From: Pomphorhynchus laevis
Taxonomy: Eukaryota > Acanthocephala > Palaeacanthocephala > Echinorhynchida > Pomphorhynchidae
DNA length: 64,000 nucleotides
Direction of reading: 5' to 3'
Assembly (NCBI GenBank): GCA_012934845.2
Contig: WNNJ02000842.1
Location: 1 to 64,000, forward strand
Shown: piece by piece, positions 10,504-22,500 of the stretch
How the letters are laid out: every line of letters begins with the position of its first letter
How positions within the stretch are numbered: the stretch's first letter is position 1
Position numbers and translations under genes: made by a program
The notes under the pieces: generated by a model
Told to the model about the DNA's origin: nothing
Seen by the model: only the letters and a program-made list of their open reading frames with translations
The model's database searches: none

Positions 10504-11507
10504 AGCTCTCGTTGAGTTTTGTCTGACAAATAAAATAGTGATCAACACTTCCAAAACGAAAATTATAAAATTTCGGCGAGGTGGGCCTCGCTGTCGTGAT
10601 GATGTGCTCTTTCTGAATGCAACATCGATAGAATTTGTTAATTCGTATCGATATCTAGGCTTGTAACTCTCATCTCGATGGTCTTTCAGAAGCCACTTAT
10701 TGCGCCAATCGGCGAAAGTTGTAACGTCAGCTTATACGGCATCGAAGCTTAGTCTTATGTCCTTCGAAGGCGCGATCAAATATTTTGATGTGATGTTGCT
10801 TCCTATTCTGAGTTACGGGATTCGATGCTTTTGGTCGGATTTGACCTTAGGAGATTTTCAGATCATTGATAAATGTTTTTGGCGCTACCTAAAAAGGATA
10901 TTAGGAGTATCATCGAAGTGTTCTTCTACAGCTGTTGCGGTGCTTAGTAGATCGATACCACTCTCGGTCAAACTTTGCAATCGATTTCGCCTTGGTGAAA
11001 CCACAGCGTATTTGGCAGCCCGACTGCTATTCGATAACAAAATACTTAGCCTAGATCCAGATATCTTTTTGACGCCTGTTTATACTCAATCAGCTTGGAG
11101 AAATCCAAGATACCAAAAGCGTCCGCTGGTTTGGCGTTTATCTTTAGACGGCTACCACGCCAAATTTTGTTCAATTCGACTCCCTTTTCACACTCGCTCG
11201 ACTCACTGTCGCTGTCGATTTCGCTCAAAAGAGTGTTCAGCTCTTTTGCATGCTTTCGCATGCCCCGTATTATCTTCGTGGTCTTTAGAGGTAATCTAAC
11301 TAGGAAATCGCCTAACTTTGATTGATGCTTAACATTTTTTTCTTGCGCACCGTTGCACTCATGGCCCGATTTCAGACTTCAGAATTTATCTATAACAGCG
11401 TACGCTATATGTTCAGACGCCGGATTTCTGATTTCAAGTAATTGATTTAATTTATTGTATTTTAAATTTTGCCCAGCCGAAAGGCGGAATGGGAAATAAA
11501 TCGCTGC
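10504..11507 (+). pseudogene. 5'-truncated second-type LINE
   Basis: Sister of the copy at 5.8 kb, starting downstream of the YADD motif. The frame reads a KxKIIKFRRGG...YLG block, is interrupted by a TAA near 10663, and resumes as 10700-11299 with the conserved thumb region and the Cys/His cluster (CRCRF, EC, LLHAFAC, about 11207-11262). The 3' part differs from the sister copy and seems frameshifted after 11260. The 3' UTR holds a CCCA/TGGG hairpin enclosing GCC-GAAA-GGC near 11471 and AATAAA at about 11495, directly before the junction word. Confidence 0.75.
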
Positions 11508-11517
11508 ATTATTATAC
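11508..11517. other. LINE-LINE junction word ATTATTATAC
   Basis: Boundary between the second-type LINE and a strongly truncated RLE LINE. Confidence 0.6.
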
Positions 11518-11777
11518 ACAGAGGGCGTTCAATCTTTGCGCCGGGATTTTACGTACAACGAGAGTATTCGTTCTATCAAGACTAAAATTGGTTTCGCCCT
11601 CGCTAAGATGACTTCTGCCTGCATTCGGGGTGATCGCTTCACACGAGGGCATCCAATTCGACGTTGGACGACATCGCAAGTTTTAGTGTTTATCTAATAA
11701 TATTATTAATTTTATTACTGGACCCATTTGCGGGTAACCGTCAAATGCGTAATTTTCGAATTATACTAATTAAAAAA
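11518..11777 (+). mobile_element. Severely 5'-truncated RLE-type LINE
   Basis: About 260 bp. The first 110 bp encode the extreme C-terminus of the RLE LINE protein (IGFALAKMTSACIRGDR, matching the IGFLMARSASVALRNAR end of the first element). The 3' UTR with the shared hairpin (11720-11739) and an A-run before ATTATTATAC follow. Confidence 0.75.
11720..11739 (+). promoter_or_regulatory. Shared 3' UTR hairpin (copy 4)
   Basis: GG-A-CCC-ATTTGC-GGG-TAA-CC: single-base insertions lie outside the CCC/GGG stem, so the fold is kept. Confidence 0.55.
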
Positions 11778-11787
11778 ATTATTATAC
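11778..11787. other. LINE-LINE junction word ATTATTATAC
   Basis: Fourth instance; it closes the cluster of + strand RLE-type copies before the inverted CR1/Jockey-type element. Confidence 0.55.
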
Positions 11788-11860
11788 ACAGAGCTTTGAC
11801 CGAGAAGGCCGTTTTGCCCGCTCATCGTACATTACAAAACATTAAACAAACATATCAATT

Positions 11861-13285
11861 TCAACCAAACCAAGGATAAGAACTTCCAATGTTGCCTTGA
11901 TCAGCGTGTCTTATCCAAGTGTTGACCATGGCTTTGAATTGGCTCAATGATGACGCAGTCATGATGTCGTGAGGCAATGCGTTCCACAACTTTCTCACTC
12001 TGCGTGACAATCGAGATACCATTGTCGACCTTCCAATTTGTCTTGCGCGTAAGGCGAGAGAATTACCCCTGCGACTCTGTCGGACATTCAATTTAATACA
12101 TTCACTTGTGTATCCATCTATCCCCTTTACTATAGACCACATCGCAAACAGATCCAGAACGAGTAGTCTGGCTTGCACTGATATCATGCCTATTGAAGTC
12201 AAACGATCGCTATAACTCATCATTTTACATCCTCTAACGAGCTTGCTGCCACTACGTAGAATTCTCTCCAAATCCCTCATTTCACCTCTTGTAGAAGGGA
12301 ATGATGCCTGGATAGCATATTCGATATTGGGACGAACAAGCGCATTATATAGCCGAGCAAAACACTGAGGAGATATTGACAAGAAACAAGTTTTAATTAG
12401 ATAAATCATCTTCCTTGCTGAACAGCAACGTCTTTCAGTATCCATTCTAGTTTTAAGGTAACGATTGCATAAGTATGCCAAGATCACGAACCTGATTGGT
12501 CGAAATGATACTACATGTCCCGACACTACATAAGGAAGACACATTGGACCTTCCGAGACGAATGTGTGAGCACTTAGAAATGTTTAACAATACCCCAGTA
12601 TTAACACTCCATGTATAAACCCTGTCAATGTCACGCTGTAAGCGGATATGGTCATCTGCAGATATGACCTCACACCAGATTTTGATGTCGTCAGCAAAGG
12701 CTAAACACGGACAATGGAGCTGTGTGAGTAAACTGTTCATGAACATGTTAAACAAAAAAGGTCCAAGTACAGAACCGTGAGGAACTCCAGACGTAATTAA
12801 ATGTGGTGAGGATAGGGTACTACTAACTCGTACTCTGAAAGATCTGTTAGATAGAAAATCTCTAATCCATCCTATAACTGAGCTATTAATGCCATAGCTG
12901 GCCACTGTTTGAATGAGGAGACTATGAGGAACACGATCAAACACACGACTAAAATCGAACAGAATAACGTCAACTGCCTTCCCTGAGACATGAATTCAAT
13001 CCAGGCCTCACGGGCATACAAAAGGTTGGTAAGGCAAGAACGTCCTTTTCTGAAGCCATGTTGCATAAAGCTATGCTGACCTGATATGCTCAAGTGTCTG
13101 AATATATGCTCGTGGATGATCCTTTCCAGTACCTTACCCAAATAACTTGTAAGACTTATAGCTCGACAGTTGTCTGCTAGCCGAGGGTCACCCTTTTTGA
13201 ATACCGGCACAACAATCGCACTCTTCCATTCAGACGGTACCTCCATGCTATTCAGAGATACCTGAAACAACGTTATTTAATGCCT
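11861..13285 (-). pseudogene. CR1/Jockey-group LINE reverse transcriptase, 5'-truncated
   Basis: Minus-strand RT spread over three overlapping frames (13270-12872, 12944-12453, 12544-11861), implying two frameshifts, near 12900 and 12500. Motifs in order: VPVFKKGD (RT-0 region), AISLTSYLGKVLE, HGFRKGRSC, a degenerate FDFSR...FD motif A, SGVPHGSVLGP (normally PQGS), FADDIKIW (the FADD box) and the C-terminal KLVRG...YSDRL...RLLVLDLFAMW block typical of the CR1/Jockey group. The N-terminal AP endonuclease is missing because the copy starts at about 13285. No strong similarity to the other LINEs here beyond the RT fold. Confidence 0.85.
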
Positions 13286-14075
13286 GAAACAAGTCCAAAA
13301 TAATGTGGATCCTCCCCCGTAAACCAAAAATATTTCCTCCCACTGTATTTTTTGCCTGACCGATAATCCCCATAGTCCACAATCTCACTTTCTTAGCCTT
13401 CTATTTCGATGATCACCTTTCCCTTAAACCCTTCGTCTGTGACAAGGTCCGCTCGTCTAACTTAATTCTCCGTGACATCCGCAGTATCCGGCCCCTTATC
13501 GACTTTCGTTCATGTATGTCTATTCTTTCATCGCTTCTTTTTCCTAAAATCGATTACTGCCTTAGCCTTTTCGCCAATTCCATAAAATCCATAATCCTAC
13601 CCCTACAACGAATAATCAACACCGCCGTTCGAGTGCTCTTTCGTCTCCGTCGCTTCGACCACACATCCACATATTTTGCCCAACTCTCCTGGCCCACCAT
13701 CCACATCCGCATCAAACTCCCCCGTCTTCTCTTAACTTTTCGTCTCATCGCTGTCGGTTTCCCATTGTTCATCAACCTTCTTTTCTTAGACGACACTCGC
13801 CTCACCTCGCTATCGCTGCGTTCTCGTCATACCCTCTTACTCCACGTTCCCAATTACTCCAACAACTACGGTCTCCGATCCTTCCTCGTATCCGCCTCAC
13901 TCGCCTTGAATCAACTCCCTATCGACGTCCGCCGCGCCCCCTCCTTTATCACATTCAAACACCTCCTCCGTTCACACCTTCTCGACACCTGATTTACAGT
14001 TTTGTTTTGTTGTGGTCATGTAAGCGTGCGCTGACACGCATTTGCCACGTTAAAATAAATCTTTTTTGAAGAACA
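13286..14075 (+). pseudogene. 3' end of an L2/CR1-type LINE
   Basis: The C-terminal third of an L2/CR1-like ORF2. Coding similarity begins near 13410 (FDDHLSLKPFV...RDIRSIRPLIDF) and continues as 13516-13992 (LFPKIDYCLSLF, TYFAQLSWPTIHIRI and ALNQLP...FKHLLRSHLL, a typical L2/CR1 tail). The 3' UTR has a GCGTG-CGCTGA-CACGC stem-loop (about 14028) and AATAAA at about 14055. The base composition (C-rich coding strand) matches the LINE entering at 61.1 kb, so the two may be one family; the pieces do not overlap enough to prove it. Confidence 0.8.
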
Positions 14076-14148
14076 ATTAAAAGTAAAAAATAAAGTGAAC
14101 GGTTTGATAGTAGATAGACGAGTTCATTGAAAAAGAGGCATGACGGTG

Positions 14149-14335
14149 GACATTAACCCGGGTGGTAGCATGAACCCGGGTGGTAGCATGAACCCGGGTG
14201 GTAAAATGAACCCGGGTGATAACATGTGCTCGGGTAGTAACATTAACCCGAGTAGTAACATGAACCCGGGTGGTAACATGAACCCAGGTGGTAACATGAT
14301 CCCGGGTGGTAACATGAACCCGGGTAATATATGAT
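14149..14335. repeat. 18-bp minisatellite
   Basis: Ten or so tandem copies of an 18-base unit, approximately ATGAACCCGGGTGGTAAC, with single-base variants. As 18 is a multiple of 3, frames stay open (NPGGNM-type peptides on +, several on -), but there is no other sign of a gene. Confidence 0.9.
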
Positions 14336-14339
14336 TGCA

Positions 14340-16280
14340 AGTTGTGGAAGGATCGGAAATTAAGATTTACAGAGGAGAAATTCAAATTTAGTACAAGATA
14401 AGGGAAATCGACTTTATCAAGAGAGGCAAGAATACGAGCGAATGCGACTATTCTGCCATGATTAGAAGTGGTTTATTTTGTTGGGTTGATGAGGCGAGGC
14501 AATTAAACAATAAAAAATCCGAAAGAACGGATGTTACGGATATCAAGGCTCAGAATCAGTATGCCAGGTTCAGTAAGACATAAAATATCGAGTTATTGTT
14601 GTGCGAAACGATCGATAAGTAGGTTAGTTTTGTGAAGAATGGAACTAGTGTTAGGAAAAGCTAGACGAAAAGTGCGTTTTGTAACCTTGTTGGCTAGAGA
14701 ATTATATGAGGAGTGGAGACAGACCGCCAAGGATTTATGGACGTAGGTGCATCAGATGAAAATTACCATTTACATTTTGATGGCAATCTTGATTCAAGAT
14801 TTTTGGCAAATCTGGAATTTATGTTAAACATCCAAACGCCCCGAAGGATTAGATTCTTTTAATTATGCTTAGAAAAATTCAAAAACTAGCAGAAGGGAAA
14901 TATTTTTTCATCGTGAAAAATATAGTGTTACCCATGGAAAATCTCTGCAATAATTGTTCAAAATGTAATGTCTTCTTTTGCCAGACGTTACAAAAGCGAA
15001 AGTTTTATCGTACAATCTACGATAGGTCGAGAAAATAACTTTCAAATTTGCACATCGTTTTAGTTATAAATTATATCGTAATGATTCCCTTGAAATTTTT
15101 ATATGAAAATATTTATATTCTTATAAATTCATTTAATTTAAATTCTTGATACATTTTTTATAAAAATACTTGCTTCAATTAAAATTAGATATTTTTCTAA
15201 GATGTATTAAACCAATTACAGCTAAATATATAAATTTATTTTCTCTGAACTTTGTATATGACAAAAGCTCTGTTATACGATGAAATATACGAAACATGAC
15301 GGGTATATAATTATTAAGTTGTTTGTTTAAATAGAAATAAAAATGTTTTTATAGCCACACTAAGGCAAACGCTGTAATTTGATATTAAAAGATATATACT
15401 TACTTTAACTAATAAAATAGTTACCGAAATGATTGTTCATATGCTTTTAAATTACCAAATTTAATATATTGATGGTTAACTGATATCATCTCGTAACATT
15501 CGAAATAAGGAAATAAAATATAAAACTTATTTTTAAAATTAAATTAAGTTTATTTAATGCTTCTGCTATCATCTTGACACCCAAATTCTTCAATTAAAAT
15601 ACATTTAAATATAAAATTAAGATTTTTCGAATTAAAATTCAGCTAGATATTGAAGTATTCTCGTTTTTACTGTTTATAAATGTAATTGTCTTATTGATTA
15701 TATATATAAGATAACAGTACGGTGAAAAATGTAAAAAATACTAACAATATTAAACGAACCTTACATCGCATATTAGATATTTTGATGCGATCATTCAATA
15801 AACACAAATTGTTTTCATCCTTTAATCTTGCTAAAAAACTCTTTATAAATTTTCTTACTTTAAAATTTCTGACGACTTATCCGATAAGTTAGGTTGTTGA
15901 AGGCGAATTAGGGATAATTGCGTAATAATTTTGAATTAACATACGATAATTTTTGATGGAACATTTCCTATTTAATGACAACAATATTTATGTAAAATTA
16001 ACCCATTTGCAATGAAAATTTAAATTTTCAAACCGCGCTAATTAATTTATAATATTGATTGGAGTCATTTTCAAAAATATATAAAATGTGATATGATACA
16101 TGCAGAAGATTTACATCTTGTGGTTCATAAAGCTATGAAAGACCACTGAGATGCAAATAAGGTTTTATTTATTCAAGTTAAATCCATTATTTACTAAATA
16201 GAACAATTGTTTTGGTAATGTGATTATTTAATATAGTCGCGTTAATTTACAGTTTCGTTAGATATTCGGCATAAGGGTGT
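14340..16280. other. No gene recognised
   Basis: AT-rich DNA with no convincing exon, RNA gene or repeat family on either strand. It lies downstream of the last exon of the - strand NTR-like gene and may include part of its 3' UTR. Confidence 0.5.
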
Positions 16281-16282
16281 GT

Positions 16283-16545
16283 TTAAATAGTGAAGATAAT
16301 CAAACCGATGAAGATGCTGACGATGCTGGTGACAGATAATGACTTAAACATAGCTGAAATTCCATCCTTTTGATATTTTCTACGAGGTGAAGTTCTTTGA
16401 GAGTCCACGTCCATTTCAAAGTCAATACCAGCTTGAGTTTCGATATAGTTATTAACTCCATCATTTATATAAATATCGTTAGCAATAGACTCCTTTTCGT
16501 TTATTGACATTTGGTCATCAATTTCTTCGTCTTTATTTTCGTTAG
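16283..16545 (-). CDS. NTR-like gene, exon 3 (terminal)
   Basis: Acceptor TTTTGTAATTGTAG immediately before 16545; two bases complete a codon split by a phase-1 intron. Encodes the acidic linker (NENKDEEIDDQ...), a basic SPRRKYQ patch and the C-terminal hydrophobic segment, ending TAA at 16283. Confidence 0.7.
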
Positions 16546-19500
16546 CTACAATTACAAAATGGTCTATTAAATGATTATCTCTTACTTATTTTCATTATTT
16601 AAGAATAATGCAATTATGTAAAATATTATAAATGTTCGATTAACCCAACTGTAAGTTAGATGCACAATTGAACATACATCTAATCTGAATGATCAAAATT
16701 GATTGAAGCACATCGACAATAGTCATTACGCTAAACTCTTAATGCAATCGGCTAAAACTGTAAAAACACAAAATCAATGTACTCACCAGCTTTTTGTATC
16801 ATTGTCATAGAATTTTTAAAATAGCATAAACAAACGTTTTAAACACAAATCATGAGAGTTGGTTCGTCATAATTATGGATCATAAGGATCAGAGGTCATT
16901 AAGACGAACTGCTATGTTATTATGTTTCGACTCCCATTCCTCAGTCCAAAACAACAGCGGGGCCAAATACATGCTAATGGCGTATTTCTTCTGATTAAAT
17001 TTGATTATCAAGAATCTTATTCTAATACAAAATATTATTTATTATCCATCTATAAAATTTATTTTTAATATTTTAGATTTATTTTTAATAATATTGTGCT
17101 GATTTATATATTTTACTATTTTCTGTTTGATTTTATTTTAATAGCAGCCTAATTTAAAGTATGCATCTATTAAATTATTTAAATAATTTTTAAGTCAATA
17201 TCATTACATATTATGGTAATTCTTAAAGTTTCATTATTTAATGTATTATATTTAACATTATATGGTATGAAACTCAAATTACTTAACTGAAAAAAATATT
17301 AAGATAATGATACTTAAAAGTCTCCATATGTATCCAGCAATGGATAATGTTTCTTATCCACAATCCACAAATATGGATTAATGGCTTTCTTGAAAATCGT
17401 CAATTTTGCAGCATCTACCTGCTATTCTTTATGTGGCCTTTATTTGTTCGTTTCTTGTTAGTATGTTCAAATATGGTTGTCGTATAATTTAAATGATATG
17501 AGGATACTAAGTTATTTTATTCGTTTCAAACATACATTAAACTTTTACAAATCTAATTTAAACTTTGTTCGTTAAAAGTATAAAATTTATGATTTATTGT
17601 AAAGGTAAGACACCTATCTGTGGTACACTTGTCCCTTCGTATACACAAAATCTCATAATAGGTTACAAAAACTAGCAAGATATCAAAAAGGTGAAATGTT
17701 CATCAACCGTTAGTACTTTAATGAGAACTTTGATTTTTGCTAGAACATAGTGGTGATGCAAGAATTCCGTTAGTGGTTTTGGTCTTACCTATACAATATT
17801 TTCAATTTCGAACGTATTTTTTATTTTATCAAAATATTTTTTAACAAAATACCAATCCTTATCGATTATACTAGATAACATGCGATAAATAGAATGCATC
17901 TATCAAATCGTATTTACAGCTTATATAAAATTCTTTAATCTCAAAAGAGAGTGAGACCAATCCGCGTGAAATACGTTGTTATCATTGAAGCCAGACGCGG
18001 AAAAACGGTACAAAAATTGTAAATTATAAGAATTTATGAAACGAATTGCAATTATTTTAAAGAGCACTAATCAATTCTAATACCAATATAAATTTTAATA
18101 ATCCCATTAATATATAAATATATTTATATATTAAACATTAAGATGTGTAATATCTTAATATCTTATAATATACTTATAATATCTTGATATAATAACTATA
18201 ATGTATTAATATCTAAATATTATCTACCTATAATATTTTAATATCTAAGGAGAGTGAGACCATTCCGCGTGAATTTCTTGTAAAACATGTAAGCCAGACG
18301 CGAAAGAATGACGAATGCCGTTTCGTCATCACAATGACTCATCAGTGCCAGATCCCTCCCACTACTGGATGCAGAGGAGGACTGGCAATCTAATTGCCAG
18401 TCTAATATCTAAATATTAAAAAATTTAATTTGCATATTAATTTTCAAATACGTAATGATTAATATTGTATATTTTAATATAATATTTTTTATCTTAAAGA
18501 TATTTTTTTTATTCCGTGTCAATGTAAACATTGATTATTATCAATGCAAATTTATGTTTCTTCATAATTACAAATTTCTGTGAAGTATCGGTCTTATAGA
18601 ATCAAAATTTAAGTAAATTAAAAGATAAGAAACAAGCTAAAATTCGTCCTTAACAACTTTAAACAAGTTAATTTCAGCAATGACTTAAAACATTGTGCAT
18701 AAAATTACATAAAATTTAAATTAATATTTAAAATCGAATGTAATTTTATGTATAACAGTTTTAAGAATGATTATGATGATGGTATTTGTCACCTAGATAT
18801 GGTAGCAATCTTGGGAAAATAAAATTATCGTCAAATTATTTTTTAATGGATATTCAGTCAACTAATATCAATTTAATGTTATATTAAAGATATTACATAT
18901 TAACTTACGTGCATTCATTATATATTGTGGACATTTTCCGGTACCTAAAACATACCGAGTATATTATAAATTAATGTTCAATTTTTGCCACTTACCAATT
19001 TCAAGAGGTTCAAGTCCACCTATTTTTAAAAGTTGAGCAAGTAGCTTAGTGTCATCGGGATCATAAGACACTTCAGAGTAATCTAGTAGAATGTAATTTC
19101 CATACTGACCCAATTTCATGAAAACAATGTATTGCTGATTCGGTTTTAATGTATGACAGGGGGATTCGTTATCATCGACAATACGTTCTATATTAGAATT
19201 GGGTTAAATTAAAAACAATTTTTTAATTATATAAAATTATAATAAAAACAATGATTACTGTTCATTGTTTTAAATAACTTTTACTGCTGCTCGAGGTCAT
19301 GAAGTAAACAATTACTTACTATTTATATGGTGGGCCAATTGTAGAACCATATCTCCTTATTGACTATGAGCTACTATTATCCTAATATTCGATTTAATAA
19401 ATATTTAATTTTATCATTTTATCTCTAATCCTTATTCTGACACATCATCTGTTATTCATTAGTCAATTCATAAAAAATAGACTTTTATTTTAAATTTCAA

Positions 19501-22500
19501 TTTTAAATTTTAATTTGATTTAAAGTATATTAAATCTTATAAGAATTACTTATTATTTATAATTATTAATTAATTAATTATTAAATTTTGATTTAGCATA
19601 ATTATTGTTATTATTTCTTTTTAATTTTATAAAATTTAATATATATGGTGGCCTAGATGAAGCTATCCAGCGCGTCCTCCAGTATGCGGATGGAGAAACG
19701 ACCCTTAGATATATTGATTATCTACGGCATAAACCATCATGTGATCCAATAAGCAGCCGTGAACAGCCAGCGGGTGTATTATAATGGTGGTGGAACACTG
19801 AATAGTAACTGGTGTGTCTTTAAAGTGCCATCTACCGGAATCCGGTCTAATACACTGATATAGTGGGTATCAGTGTGTACAACGACGTTTAATCGTTGTA
19901 TACGGAAATTCCAACAAATCATGTATTACTCGAGATGCAAAATGCACTAAGAAAGAGTGGCATTAATCCGCAAAAGCAGCAGTTAATCTTGAATTGTGCC
20001 GAAATTGTTCTGAACGAAAACATATTTAATTTCAACGATCAGAAATATATTCAGAAACTAGGAACAGCTATGGGCACACCGATGGCTTCGACTTATGCAT
20101 TCTGTTTATAAATATGCTAGAGGATCACTGGTCATGAATGCCATCAAACAAATCCTTATCCTCCTGCTATTATATAGACGATTGTATTCTTTGTGACCAG
20201 AAAACTTATTATCCCTCCATAACTTTGAGCGAACTCTTAAAGAAACAAGCCTAGTTAAATTAACTTTTGAGTTTAGAGAGAGTGAATTTTCTAGATGTAA
20301 GCATACACAAAGAAGACGGAAAATTCAAAATTACATTCTACCGTAAGCCAGAGTCAAATCCGATGTACATTAATTACAACAGTTCTCACGCGACAACTAT
20401 TAAAAGAAAAATTGTATACAACGAAGCCTTGAGAATACGAAGAGCGTGCTAGGATAACCTCAGTTTGAACAGCATGTAAATGACTTAATAGAACACAAGC
20501 GTGAAAGATGTGGATGAACGAAATCATAAATCATAAGACGCGAACTATTTCTCCTAAAATACAATTCTGCACGACAAGGACATTGTCTAACATGTAAAAG
20601 TAAGACACGGACAATAAAAACAAAAGCAGCATAACTAATAAATCATGCAGTCCGTGGAACAATAAACTGTAAAACCACAGGAATATATATAATGAATTTA
20701 GAAAATTCGTTAAATACAAATTTATTGAAAAAGGCATTAAAAGCGAAGTTTAATACGCGTTTCGGAAAAATCCTTCTCCTAAAATCCTTCTTCTGAAATC
20801 CTTATTCTGGGAAGAAGGATTTTTCCGAAACGCGTATTAAACTTCGCTTTTAAAGCCTTTTCAATATATTTGTATTCAACGAATTTTCTAAATTTATTAT
20901 CAATTTAAATCCGTTTGAAATATGGATTAAATGCGACGGTTAACAAATCATTCTAATGATTTTGATTCCAATATATATTATATAGGTTCTATATTTAATA
21001 TTATATATAATATATAATATATATTATATATTATAGGTGTCGGAAACGCCTTTATTCACATTGTCACACAGGCAACCGAAACGACCAGTAAGTACTTCAT
21101 TCTACTGATGAGTGTTGCCAGGTACTCATTGGTCGTCTAGAAGTGAAATAGTGACTGAAAGTCGTGAATCAAAGTCCAGTCTAACATCAACACAATTTTG
21201 TATATATATAGTGAGTGATTGTGGCTGAACCGCGCTCTGGGGTCATTATAAGACGAACAAATATTTTTAAATAATTGTTGTAACCAGAACTTAAAGCAAG
21301 TTATATTTATTTTGTCAAACGTTTCGGACCTTTCGATAGATCCTTCTTCAGTGCTACAGTATTGTTATTTAGTTATCTATGCAATTTATATCAAACTTTT
21401 TTTATTTTAAACTTTTTGACTTATCTCAAACTTTTTTGACCTTAAAAAAGTTTAAGATAAATAACATAGATTTTTTTGAAGAAGCCGCAAGGCGAAACGT
21501 AAATTGAAGAATTAATCTTTGTTTTTTGTTAGTAGAGACCAATAATCATATTTCCTATATATTTTGGTCATAGCGTGATCATAACCGGAAGTAGCTTATA
21601 AATTGATTTTAATTAATACTTATAATATATAATCTCCGTGACTCCAGAAGGAGTCACGGCTTGATTGATCTACGATAGGTAAACTATAATAAAGACACCG
21701 GCTTGAAACAAACAATTTCTTTAGACGTTTAGCTCAAATGAGCCTTCTCAATTTTATATCTTTATCTCTTAGATCACTGAAAAATCTAAGAGATAAAGGT
21801 ATAAAATTGAGGAAGCTCACTATTATTTGCTTTAAGCCAGTGTCTTTATTATAGTTTACCTATTATTGATCAATCAATCAAATCAGCTAACTGAGCCTAC
21901 GTATTTAATATAATTATAAAATAAGCAAAACATAATAATGCTAAATCAAAATTTAATAATTAAATAATAAAATAAATAATTATGAGATTTTTTATAATTT
22001 TAATCAAATTAAAATAAAAAATTGAAGTTTAAAATAAAAATTAATTTTTATGAATTGACTAATAAATAACAGACGCTGTATCAGAATAAGAATTAGAGGT
22101 CATCAGGAGGAATTGCTTTGCTATCAGGTTTCGGCCCTAACTTCTCTACCCAACATAACAGCGGGGCCAAATACATGCTAATGATGTATTTCTTCTGATA
22201 AAACTATCTAGTATCTTATTCTAATACAAAGTATATTATTTATTATCCATCCATAAAAATTTGCCACTTAAGAGTTTAAATTTATTCTTTATATTATTGT
22301 GTTGATTGATATATTTTACTATTTTCTGCTTGATGTTATTTTTATAGTAACCTAGTTTAAAATATATATCTATTAAATTATTTAAATGATTTTGAAGAAA
22401 TCCAATATCATTACATATTGTTGCAATTCTTAAAATTTCATTATTTAATGTATTATATTTTATATTATATAGTATGCATGAATGCTCATACAAAAATATG

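Noticed and set aside
14149-14335. CRISPR-like array
   Set aside because: Direct tandem units without unique spacers in a eukaryotic setting; it is a minisatellite.
14077-14385. Open frames over the 18-bp repeat on both strands
   Set aside because: Periodic peptides forced by an 18-bp unit; no flanking coding signal or splice sites.
21090-21130. Functional hammerhead at the CTGATGA of the 21.05-kb repeat
   Set aside because: GAAAC precedes CTGATGA and the interval is too short for stems III and I; the second copy has lost CTGATGA.
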